This document shows positions 1 to 10,490 of a stretch of 64,000 nt of DNA, piece by piece. The DNA comes from Poronia punctata. Lineage: Eukaryota; Ascomycota; Sordariomycetes; Xylariales; Xylariaceae. Where the stretch lies: assembly GCA_022579005.1 (NCBI GenBank), contig MU401627.1, positions 1 through 64,000 on the forward strand, written 5' to 3'. A program made the position numbers and the translations under genes. The notes below the pieces were generated by a model. The model did not search any database, was not told the origin of the DNA, and saw only the letters and a list, made by a program, of their open reading frames with translations. The number at the start of each line of letters is the position of its first letter. The first letter of the stretch is position 1.

Positions 1-1422
1 GGTTAAAAAAGGTTAAAAAGCAAGTTAAGTATTTTAAAAAGCTTAAAAAGCTTAAAAAGCTTAAGCTTTTTAATTAGTTACTAATACTTTTTAAATTAAT
101 TATAATTTAAATATATACTATTATATAAACTTTTTATTATTAAAGTTAAATAAAAAAAATTATTTTAATACTTTTTTTTTAAATAATAAAACTAAAAAAA
201 AGTATTAAAGTTTTTTAATAATTACGTTACTAAAAATAATAGCAACTAAATAGTTACTTATAAAAGTTTAAAAGTTTGCTAAGGTATTATTAAGCTTTTT
301 TTATTACAATATTAGCAATAATATACGTTAAATTATATATATTAATACATTAAAATTTTAACGTATTTATTTTTTAAAATCTTTTTAAATAGCTTATAAA
401 AAATCTTTACTATTAAAAAGTATATATAAGTACTTAGTTATTTTTATTAAAACGTACATATTTAGCTTATTTTTTATTGCTATTTTAAAGTTAATTTTTT
501 TATTTTTTTAAAGTTTAGAAATAATATGCTATTAAAAAAAAGTATATAGCTATTTTAATATCTTTAAATATTTTAGCTTAATTTAGATTTATATTATAAG
601 CGTTTTTAAAATAAAAAAAAAGGTATTAAAATTAGTAGGCTTTTTATTATAGTTGCTTTTTTAAATTAAATTTAAAGTAACTACTAAAGTTAGGATTTAA
701 TAATAATACTATTATAAATTAATGCTAATTAGTTTTTAAATTAGCTATAAGTTAATTATAATAATAAAAATGTTTACTATTTTTTGTTTTATTATTAAAT
801 AACCTATAAAATATATACTATAATTTTATATTAGCTTTTTTTATATACTATAATTTTACTAAAAGGTTATTAAAGCAATTTAATTTAGATTTTTTATTTA
901 GCACTTTACTTAAAGTAATTTTTAAAAGCAATATAAAGCTAAAGCAACTTTAAGTTAAGTTAAAAGTAAGTACAATAATAGTTTTTATTTTTAAACTTTA
1001 CTTTTTTATAGTTGCTAATTTAACTACTAATTAGTATTAGTCTAGCTAAAAGTTAATATAATTATAATACATTACTATTTATAGTACTATATTAACTTAA
1101 TTAATAAAAAAGAAAAAAAGTTATAAAGACTTTTTTTAGCAAGTTTTATATAGCTATAAAGGTTTATAGTTAATTAAAACCTATTAGCAATATAAAAAAA
1201 ACACGTATACCCTACATATTTAATATATAAAAAACGCGTACTTTATATATACTAATTACGTACTATATACGTATACTACGCATATACTTCCTTAATAAAG
1301 TAAGTCTAACGCAATCTATAACAAATATATAAAAAACTAAATATTTATATTTATAAGATATTTGCGTTTTAATAGTCTTAATGTAGTTAATAAGGTCAAG
1401 GGTATTAAAAAGGATTTTAATA
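1..1422 (+). mobile_element. 3' end of a family-A LTR retroelement, cut by the window edge
   Basis: This AT-rich stretch matches, in the same order, the 3' internal part plus 3' LTR of the two complete family-A copies (about 24553-25939 and 56996-58408). It opens with the family's GGTTAAAAAAGGTTAAAAAG-type A/T-run motif, which also occurs reverse-complemented near 39300-39360. The rest of the element lies to the left of the window. No reading frame survives. The pattern (loss of CpA/TpG and excess TpA) is that expected of RIP. The coding content can no longer be read, so I cannot say whether it was Ty3/gypsy or Ty1/copia. Confidence 0.8.
1035..1422 (+). repeat. Family-A 3' LTR
   Basis: This 388-bp segment begins TATTAGTCTAGCT and ends TTTTAATA. 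It is colinear with the LTRs at 19663-20051, 25552-25939, 52137-52523, 58022-58408 and, inverted, 59693-60079. The start TA corresponds to TG in the less mutated copies, and the end TA presumably derives from CA. The next five bases, TAAAG (1423-1427), would be the right-hand target-site duplication, but its partner is outside the window. Confidence 0.85.
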
Positions 1423-2559
1423 TAAAGCATATTTAAATTATTAATATAAAAGATATTATTACTAAGTAAAAAGTTAACAAAGAAAAGCTAAAAAGTAGCT
1501 AAAAAAGCAAATAATATACTATATTATTAAAATAGCTATAGTTAAAAATAAGTAATATAGTTTAATAAGTATTATAAATAAAGCTAGCAATAGTAGTAAG
1601 AACTACGTTATAAGCAAAAACTTTTTAATAAGCTTTACTAATTTTAAAAAACGTTTTAATGCTTTTATTTTTATGAGCTTTTTTAAAGTTTAGCTTTTTA
1701 TTAGCAGCTTTTAAAATAAGCACGCATAACTAGTATAAGCAAGCATTTAAGTTACTTAAAAAGCTATTTTAATATTTTTTTTTAAAAAATAGCATATTAA
1801 GCTTTATATAAAATATTATTAAAATTATTAAATAAAAGCTTTTTTTTACTAATATAAAACTGCTAAGCATTAGTAACTATATTAGTAGCTAAGTAGCATA
1901 GGTATAAACTATAAAAAAAGCAATAATAATAGTTAATAAGCAATAAATAAAAACTAATTCTTAGTAAATAGTAGCATAGCGCTTTTCTTTTATTAATTAA
2001 TATAACTAGCTTTTTTTTAAAAGTAACTATATACTAAAAAGCTAAGCCTACTTTAAATAAGCAAAATATATGCTAACTTATAGCTATAAAAGTATTTTTT
2101 AGTAAGGTAGCGTTTTTTTTATTATTATTATTATTTTTATTTTTAGCTTTAGCAATAGTAGCTTAATAAGTTTGCTAAACTATAAAAGTTTTATTATAAA
2201 AGTAAAAAGCATAGTATATAATATTTTAAGCTATATTAAGTAAAGTAAAAAATATTTAAAAAAATAAGTTAATATTTAATAAAACTAATGAGCATAAAAA
2301 TAGCAAACGTATAGCGCAATAGCTATAATAGTTATGCTTATAAAAAGCATAATTAACGTTGCTAAAGTAGTAAAAATAGCAAATATAAAAATTTAAGTAT
2401 ATATTAAAAATATAGTGCTAGTAAAGCTTTTTACTAAGTATTATTATAACTTTTAGCTTATTATTATTTAGCTAAGCAAAATTATAATTAAAATTAAAAA
2501 TTTTATAGTTTAAAAATAACTAACTTAGTTTAATATTAAAAGTATGCTAGTATATAAAC

Positions 2560-3075
2560 TTAAAATAAAAAAGCTTTAAAAGCAGCATAATAGCAATTGC
2601 TTAGTAAAAAGCTTAATAAAATAGTAATGCTAAAAAAAAGCAAATGCTAAAAATAAAGTTATAAAATTAAAAAAAACGTATAAGCTAAAATGCAAGCTAA
2701 TAAGTTAATAAAAAAATAGCTTGCAAAATATAATAAAGCAATTTAATTAAAAAAATTAAAAAGTAAGCTAATTAGCAAATATACTTATAAATGCTAAAAT
2801 TGCTAAAAACTAGCAACTTAAAAAAAAAGGTAATATAACAGGGCACCTAGCTAAAAAAACCTACTTACTAAGCTATTTATATATAAACTATATATTAACT
2901 AAAGCTATATTAGCTAATAGCTAAAGCTTTGCTAGTTATACTTTTTTTAATCTTTTTAGCTAGTTTAGTTACTTATTTAGCTAACTAAATAGAAGTTTTT
3001 TAATATACCTAGTTTTTAAAATCGCTAGCAACATTACCTTATAACTACCTTATTACTTAAACCTTTATAATCTTG
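2560..3075 (+). repeat. Dispersed repeat shared with 63430-63917
   Basis: Long colinear blocks are shared with the right end of the window, for example TAATTAGYAAATATACTTAT followed by the CTACTTACTAAGCTATTTAT block near 2860 and 63706. Similarity fades after about 3075/63917, just past ACTTAAACCTTTATA. Both copies are RIP-mutated independently. It is probably part of the internal region of family E, because the second copy lies downstream of a family-E LTR at 61132. Confidence 0.7.
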
Positions 3076-4527
3076 TTTAGCTTTTATAAAGGTAAAGCAA
3101 CAAATTATTATAACGCTTATTAAAATTAGCGTTTTTAATAACTATAAGTATTATAGGATTTAAAACTAAATATAAAAGTAATAAATAAAGTTAAAAATTT
3201 AAGTTAATATAAAAGTAATTAATTTTATTAAACTTAAAGTTTACTATATTTTTAATAGCTTGCTTATTATTTATACTACTAATAGTATTTAAATTATACT
3301 TAAAACTTTTTTTTTATATTTATTTTTGTAAAGATTAAAGCTATAAAGCTTAGTTTTAAAAATTAAAGATTAATTTAAAAAATTAGTAAAAAATTTATAA
3401 TTAAGTATTTAAAGCTTTCTTTTAGTTTCTTAAGCTTTTTATTAAATATTTAGTTTTTATTAAATCGTATATTTTTAATATAAATTATATAATTAATTTA
3501 AAGATTTTAAATTTTATATATATTAGTTAACTTATAACTAATAAAGTAACTTATTTAAGCTTTAAAGCTTAGTTTTAAAACTTTTCTTTTAATATTAGCA
3601 ATAAAGGCATAAGCTTTATACTTATAAACTTATAAGTAATTTAAGCATAGTTTTTTAGTTTAAATATAGCTATTTTAAGCGCTAAAGTAAATATAAAAGC
3701 GTTTATATAAAGTTTTTTAATTAAATATCTATTTAAATATTTAGTTTGCTAAATATATAGTAGCTTTGTTAATTTTAACTTATAAGCTTTTAAAAAGCTT
3801 TGCGCTAGCTTTTATATACTAAGCGTACTTTTTAACTATTTAGCTAAACTGCTTAGTAGCGCTATTTTAAGCTTAAGTATTTAAAGCCAAAACTTTAAAT
3901 ATAATAAATATTTTATTAATAAAGTAGTTTTTAACCTTATAAAACTATAATAGTTGCTTATTTAACTTAATTATATTAACTTGTTTGCTATATATTACTT
4001 TAATTTTTAATATAAATATTTTAAGTATTTATAATATTATGCTTACTTTAAAGTTTAATAAATAATAATTAAACAAATGCTTTAAATATTTTTTAGTTAT
4101 AAGCGGTATTAATATTTTACTTTTAATACTTTTATTATATAAGTGCTAGTTTATAGCAATATATTTAAATAAACAGTGTAGCTATTTTTTTAATATTTTA
4201 TTAATTTAGTTTTTAAGCTTTTTATATATATAACTTAGTTAATTTATTAATTTAATACCTTAGTTTAAAAATCTTTTAATTTTTACTTCTTTTGCTTAGC
4301 TAACTAAGTAATAAATAGTATTAAGTTTTAAATAGCTAAGTTAAAAATGCTATTAAAAGAATTTTGCTTTAAACGCTAGTTTTTTAGTATATATTATTAA
4401 CAAGTTTTTCTAAGCATAAAAAAGCTTTATTTATACTTAATAATAAGTATTTTAAAACATATTATTTATATTAGTTTTATATATAGCATAGTTATAAGCT
4501 ATTTATTTTTTAAAAGTAGCTTTTAAG

Positions 4528-6194
4528 TAGCTTTATATTTTATTAAATTTCCTTTTAACTTAAAGTTTTAAATAAAACAAAATTAGTTATAAAATTTATA
4601 TAGTAAGCAATATTTTTAAACTAAAAAGTAAAAAGCTTTAAAGTGCTTTAAACTATTATATTAACGTTTTTATATGCTTAAATTAATATAACTATATTAT
4701 TAGCATATACTAAGTTTTTATTAAGTACGTTTTTAATATTATAAAAACAACTTATTTTGTTAAAAATATAAAAAGTAAATTTTAAGTTAAAAATAGCAAA
4801 GTTTTTTAAAAAATATAAGCTACCTTTTTACTATTTGCTAGCTTTAAAGCTAGTATAAGTAATAACCTATTTTAGTTATTTTTTCTTTTTTTATATATAA
4901 GCTTTTTATTAATTTTAATTTTCTATACTTACTTTTGCAATTTTGCAAGCTTTAATTCTTTTTAAGCTTAAAGTTATATTTTACTTTTACCTTAATATAC
5001 TTAGCAATTTAAGTATTTATTATAAAATCTTTACTAGCATTTTTTAAAAAAAATATTAGCAACTAAGTAAATTATAAAAGCTTTTATATATAAAATAAAC
5101 CTTTTTAGTATTAAAAATGTTTTTTTAAGTCTTGTTAGTTAATATAGTAATACTTTTATAAGTAAAGCTTTTATTATAACTATAAAGTATAAATTTACTA
5201 TAAGCTTTACAACCTTTTTTTTTATTTATTAAAAATAATACTAAAGCCTTATTTTTTAATTTTTTTATTAGTTATATTTTCTTTATTAAAAATTATAAAT
5301 AACCTTTTTATTATTTTTAGTTTCTTTTTATTACTTTTTAAAAGCTATTTAAGTATATAAATTTGCAATTATTGTTTAGTGTTTTAAAGTACTATTTAGC
5401 AAAGCTGTTTAGTAGTTTAAATAAAAAGTATTAAACTAGTGCTTATGTTTATTTTTAAGCGCTTTAAAATTTTTTAAATAGTTTTATAATTAGTAAACAT
5501 TTAAAAACTTTATGTTTTTTAAGCTTTATAACTAGTTATTTTTATTTAGCAATAAACTTTATAAGATTTTTAATAGGTTTTTTTAAGCATTAGTTAATAA
5601 AGTTTATATAATTAAAGCGTGCTATTTTATTTAATATAGTACTTATAAGTGTACTAATAGCTCTTAAAGTATTATACTAAAATTTTAGTTTTTTTAGCTT
5701 AAAATAATAAAATTAGTACACTGCTAATGCTAAATTTTAAACTTATATTTTTAGTTTATATTTTTTATTAGTAATTAAAGTATACTTTTTTACTTTACTT
5801 TTATATAAGCTAGTTATAAATTTAAAGGTGCTTTTAATATTTATAGTAAGTTTATAAAATTTAGTTATAAGATTTACTATATTAATAAGTTTTTTTTATT
5901 TATTACTAGTATATTTTTAGCTATATTAAAGCCATTTTAAGTTTTTTTATAGTTAAGCTTTTTATTAAATTTGCTTATATTAGATTATATTAGCTTTTTT
6001 TGCTAAAAAGCCCTATTTATAAGATTAATATACTTTTATAGTTTAAAAGAGTACGCTTTTGCTTTAAACTCCTTATTTTAGGCATAAAAATCTTTTAAAA
6101 AACCTAAGATAACTTTTAATTTTATTGCTATAATAGCTAAATTGCTATATTTATTATGCTTTAATAATAATAGCAAGCGTTTAAAACTTTTAAT
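4528..6194 (+). repeat. Family-E internal region, direct-repeat copy 1
   Basis: It matches 6626-8191 in the same order, starting at TAGCTTTATATTTTATTAAA and ending at the LTR start. Copy 2 is about 100 bp shorter through small indels. The end of the same sequence, reverse-complemented, follows the LTR at 18263 (roughly 18487-18600). It has no coding capacity. Confidence 0.7.
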
Positions 6195-6418
6195 TATTAA
6201 AACTTAGCTATATAGCTTATAACGTATAATTATATTATCTAACGCATAAAAAGCTAAATTTTCTTTTTATTGCAAAGTTTTTTTATACTAAATAAATAAA
6301 AAAAAACCTTTTATAAAAGGACCTTTTTCTTTATAATAGTCTTTACTTTAACTGTATCCTTTTTACTATATAAGCATTATATTAATTATGGTTTTTATAT
6401 AACCTGTTGGTTTTATTA
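6195..6418 (+). repeat. Family-E LTR, internal copy of a tandem pair
   Basis: This is a 224-bp unit from TATTAAAACTTAGCTATATAG to GGTTTTATTA. It is colinear with 8192-8386 and 61132-61349 and, inverted, with sequence starting at 18263. In the least mutated copies the ends read TGTTAGAAC...GTTCTAACA, a TG..CA LTR with a short terminal inverted repeat. A paired A/T hairpin-like block, CCTTTTATAAAAGG, lies near 6308-6321 and recurs in the other copies. Confidence 0.65.
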
Positions 6419-8191
6419 CCTACTTTCTACTTTGCTAGATATAGTTAATACAATTTATGAGAGTTATTATATATATAATATACTAAGTTATAGTTTTTAA
6501 AATATCTTTATAAAGGTATAATTAATGCAAAGCCTTTAAAACCTAGTTAATATGTCTACTCTAGCTAGACCTCTTTTAGTATAAAGTTATAGTTATTTAT
6601 TTAAAAATCTTTAATTTTATTGCAATAGCTTTATATTTTATTAAATTCTTCTAAGTAAAAGGTTTAAATAAAATAAGATTTATAATAAAATTTATATAGT
6701 AACCAATACTTTTTTTAATTATAAAATAAAAAGCTGTAAGTTGCTTTAAACTATTATATTAACGTTTTTATATATTTAGATTAGCATACTAATATAACTA
6801 GCATATACTAATTTTTTTAAGTACATTTTTAACATTATAAAACTAACTTATTTTATTAAAAATATAAAAAGTCGATTTTAAATTAAAAATAAGTAAGTTC
6901 CTTTAAAGTATATAGTTTTTATATGCTATTTATTAGCTTTATAGCTAGTATATATAAAAACCTATTTTAAACCCCTTTTTATTTTTATAATTTATAAGCT
7001 ATTTATTACTTTTAAAAATTTATATTTTTACTTTTAAAGCTTTATAAGCTTTAATTTCCTTTTTAAGTTTAAAGTTGCTTTTTATTTTTATATTAATATA
7101 GTTTATAATTTATATATTTACTTAAAATCGTTTAAAAACTTTTACTAATAGTTAAAAAAGTTATAATATTTCTTATATATAAAATAAACCTTTTAAATTA
7201 ATATAGCGTTGCTATAGTAGCTATAGCCTTTATTATAGCTAAAAGTTAAAACTTCACTATAAATTTTATACTTTATTAGCTTTATTTTTTTAGTTAAAGG
7301 TTATATACAACTTTTTGCTTATTTTTCAAATATAATTTCAATATATGAATTAGCTATAATTACTTAATATTTTAATGTTTTATTTAGTAAAGCTGCTTTA
7401 TACTTTAAGCAAAAAGTATTAGCTTAATATTTATATTTATTTTCAAGGGCTTTATTAACTTTTTTTAAATAGCTTTAAACTTATAAAGCATTTGTTAACT
7501 TTATACTTTTAACCTTTATAACTAAGTATTTTTACTTATTAATAAATTTTATAGGATTTTTATTTAAGTTTCTTAGAAATATTTAATAAAATTAAAATAA
7601 TTTAAATATGCTATTTTATTTAATATAGTGCTTATAAGCGCGCTAATAGCTTTTAGTATATTATACTAAGATTTTAATTTTTATTTAAGCTTTAAATTAT
7701 AAAATTAGTATAGCTTAAAAAAAGTATTTAAACTTACTTTATAAAGAATTTATCTATTTATTAATTAATCGTTTTATTTATTTATTTTTATTAAAAGTAT
7801 TAATAAATAAGTTGTTTAGTTTTATATTTGTTATAAGTTTATAATATTTAGTTATAATGTTTTTTAAATTAATAAATTTCCTTTTATTTATTATAAATAT
7901 GTTTTTAACTATATAAAAGCTATTATAAGTTTTTTAAGGACTTTTATAGTTAAGCTTTTTATTAAATTTGCTTATATTAAACTATATTAGCTTGTTTAAC
8001 TTAAAAACTTTATTTATAAAATTAATATATTTTTATAATTTAAAAAAGTAAGCTTTTATTTTAAACTTATTATTTTAAGTATAAAAATCCTTTAAACAAC
8101 TTAAAATAACCTTTAAATTTAATATTATAATAGCTAAATTAATATATTTATTATACTTTAACAATAATAATAAGTAAATAAAAGTTTTAAT
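6419..8191 (+). mobile_element. Family-E internal region, direct-repeat copy 2 (shortened)
   Basis: From 6626 on it repeats 4528-6194. The first 200 bases (6419-6625) have no counterpart that I could see. Together with the LTRs on either side it makes an internal-LTR-internal-LTR array, the product expected when two elements sharing an LTR recombine unequally. No ORF is present. Confidence 0.6.
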
Positions 8192-8386
8192 TATTAAAAC
8201 TTAGTTATATAGCTAAAATATATATTTATATTATTATAATATATAAAAAGCCTTTTATACTAAATAGTAAAAAAAGACCTTTTATAAAAAACCTTTTTTT
8301 ATAATAATCTTAACTTTAGCTATATTCTTTTTACTATATAAGCATTATATTAATTCTGGTGTTCTTATAACCTATTAGTTCTAACA
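8192..8386 (+). repeat. Family-E terminal LTR abutting the ERV1 gene
   Basis: This 195-bp LTR runs from TATTAAAACTTAG to TTCTAACA. Its right end is well preserved (TAGTTCTAACA) and is the exact point where AT-rich DNA gives way to normal gene-like DNA. It ends 105 bp before the most likely ERV1 start codon, so most of any original upstream promoter of that gene has been separated from it or replaced. Confidence 0.65.
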
Positions 8387-8491
8387 CAATGCTTAAAAAC
8401 CTTTTGCAGTGCTATCGATGTGTCGTCAAGTCTTTTAACAAGCAAAGGCCATCAATTCCCATTTAAAGCTCCATCTTTGCGTCCGGAAACT

Positions 8492-9144
8492 ATGGTCGTT
8501 AACTTACCCGGATCGGAACCGTCGCCGGTACGACCTACAAAGCTACCACCGGGTTTTGTCCTCGACAAAGATGGAAAGCCGTATGTTTCCGTTGCCAGCC
8601 GTGTACTCGCATCTGGAAGAGCTTGTAAGAACTGATACGAGATATGTACAACAGATGCCGTTCTTGCAACTCGAAAGCTTCATTCAGTCAATGGGCTCAA
8701 CAGACCAAGGCCTCACTGAAGTCTGGTGCAAACGCCGGTAAAGGCGTCGCAACCGGAGCCGCCGCCGCCGCCGCCGCTTCCATCACCCCCGTCGGCCCTG
8801 TCAACGATTGCCCCGCCGATGTTGAGACTTTGGGCCGCAGCACATGGACGCTCTTGCATTCGATCGCCGCCACATACCCAGCATCGCCCAGTCAAAAGCA
8901 ACAATCAGAGCTCAAGAGTTTCATGGGTTTGTTCTCGCGTCTGTATCCATGTTGGGTGTGCGCCGAGGACTTCCAAAGATACCTAGAGACGGAGCAGATC
9001 AAAGTAGGTAGTCGGCAAGAGTTCGGCATGTGGCTATGTGAGGCGCACAACGCCGTCAACACCAAACTTGGCAAAGCCGTCTTTGACTGCTCCAAGTGGG
9101 AAGAAAGATGGCGGACCGGGTGGAAAGACGGAAGGTGTGACTAA
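8492..9144 (+). CDS. ERV1: FAD-linked sulfhydryl oxidase Erv1 (Mia40-Erv1 disulfide relay)
   Basis: Two exons, 8492-8580 and 8655-9144, encode about 192 aa. The 74-bp intron 8581-8654 (GTATGT..ACAG) is required: splicing joins GKP to CRSC. Visible features are the N-terminal shuttle cysteines CRSC (31-34), an Ala7 tract (65-71), then the Erv/ALR domain (about 82-192) with the redox-active CWVC (129-132), the FAD-contacting HNAVN (161-165) and the structural cysteine pair C158/C175, spaced as in yeast Erv1. In the family, Erv1 reoxidises Mia40 in the mitochondrial intermembrane space and passes electrons to cytochrome c or O2. The start is chosen at the first in-frame ATG. The frame is open back to 8354 but has no earlier ATG (8420 is GTG). 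A TTTTGCAG acceptor-like site at 8402-8409 leaves an upstream, possibly lost, exon as an alternative. Length agrees with yeast Erv1 (189 aa). Confidence 0.9.
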
Positions 9145-10325
9145 ACGACGCTTGTCCATGCTCTCATGACATCCGTCTCGACCCACCTTAATCTGCAGTT
9201 TACGAGACGATCTGGTTCGTATTGTGCAGTGTCAGACTAAATTAGATAATAGACACGATAGGCAGGTATTTGTATGCCGGACCTTCCCCCGTCACCGCGC
9301 TACCTTGGACACCGATATAGGTCGAAATCGTTTCTGCCGAATCTGCTTTGAGCATTACGGCAGCCTCTGGGTTTTTCATTCCGCCTCCCCTGCGTACTTC
9401 TCCTAAAGTCCTTAGACGTCCGCCCGTAGGCGAGGTCTGCCCCTTCTAGCACACACGGCAGACATGTCCGTGTGATTGTCGCCCGCACACAGCCAACAGA
9501 TGAAGCAACTTCGCTTAAGCCACGTCTGAACCTTCAAGACAAGTCGAGGAAAACGGGGGAACCAAGCCATATCGCATGCGATGATGACCTTTGTGTCCTC
9601 TTCTATCTCCACAAACCCCCCATTTTCTCAAGATCGCGCTGTCTGATCCTATGATGATGGGTAGCTCTCGTATAGGCTCAACTTAATCCTAGGCTACGTG
9701 ATAGGGGGATATGGGTGGGTGGGTAGCAGCATATGTAGGAATTATACGCCTGAAATCACATTAACCTTTGAGAGGTGAGAGGTAGAGACTGCCAAAGTCC
9801 TAAAACCTTACGGAGATGACCAGACCCGTCTGAACCTGTCGTGCCGTCGTAGGTGCAGCGCTGCCGCTAAGGCGGTCCCGCGAGTGGTATCATCAGCCAA
9901 TCAGATCGGGAACTAAAACAAAACATGGCCCGTTTCCGGTTGGCGGCTTCCCAGCCCGTGTGCGTCTCAATTGCATCATCTTGTTGTATGGCAGGCCCGT
10001 CTTGGACGAGCATCAGGCCACCGTGCGAAGAGTCCGACAGGTATCGACTGGTCATCCCCATTGCGGGGAAGTATACAGACCGGTTTGTATGAGCTAGAGC
10101 CGCCAACGTGAGGGCAACGGCTGTTTTGCCCGTCCCCGTTGACAAACTGGTATGCGGGTTCCCGCATCAAGTACCTGTTACTTATTTGTTCCCGTCGTTC
10201 TTGTCGTTGGCCAAAGCCAAAACAGAGTTCGGTGCTTGCTTGGATAGGCAGAATGCGCCTCACCACGCACAGTGTGATGATGTACGTATGCGCGCACTAC
10301 CTTCCTGTCTGTGTGAGGCGATTAG
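9145..10325. other. Intergenic region between ERV1 and PDC
   Basis: This is GC-balanced DNA of about 1.2 kb without a convincing gene. It holds the ERV1 3' UTR and distal PDC upstream sequence. Short open frames exist on both strands but show no family resemblance, apart from one antisense Walker-A-like peptide around 10070-10145, discussed in the findings. A small GGGT/GTGG repeat (GGGTGGGTGGGTAG) lies at about 9712-9726. Confidence 0.6.
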
Positions 10326-10490
10326 CATATATAGCACCCCGTTCTAGTCTCCTATATATATTCTCTATAGGTGTCCATCACAATCTGACCAAGTTACGCC
10401 GGATTCTCTGGCTTTTCATCACCGTCATCTTGCACACTCGCTTTCTCCTAGCGACCTCTACGTTCCCTGCCTGTTTCCTCGGCCATAGCA
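10326..10490 (+). promoter_or_regulatory. Core promoter and leader of PDC
   Basis: Two TATA-like elements, at 10328-10333 (TATATA in CATATATAG) and 10353-10360 (TATATATA in CCTATATATATTC), lie about 160 and 135 bp upstream of the PDC ATG. Pyrimidine-rich leader sequence follows. The start context is GGCCATAGCAATGCC, with A at -3 or nearby purines as is usual in filamentous fungi. No transcription start can be read directly. Confidence 0.5.

Larger units (their letters stand above)
1423..6194 (+). mobile_element. AT-rich, RIP-degraded repeat, probably internal region of a family-E LTR element
   Basis: There is no usable ORF. Two internal similarities show that it is repeat DNA. Positions 2560-3075 match 63430-63917 in the same orientation, and 4528-6194 match 6626-8191 in the same orientation. 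Both copies of the latter run directly into a family-E LTR, so the stretch is best read as the internal region and 3' end of a family-E element, opened on its left by the family-A insertion ending at 1422. Assigning the whole span to one element is inference; only the two matched parts are directly supported. Confidence 0.5.
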
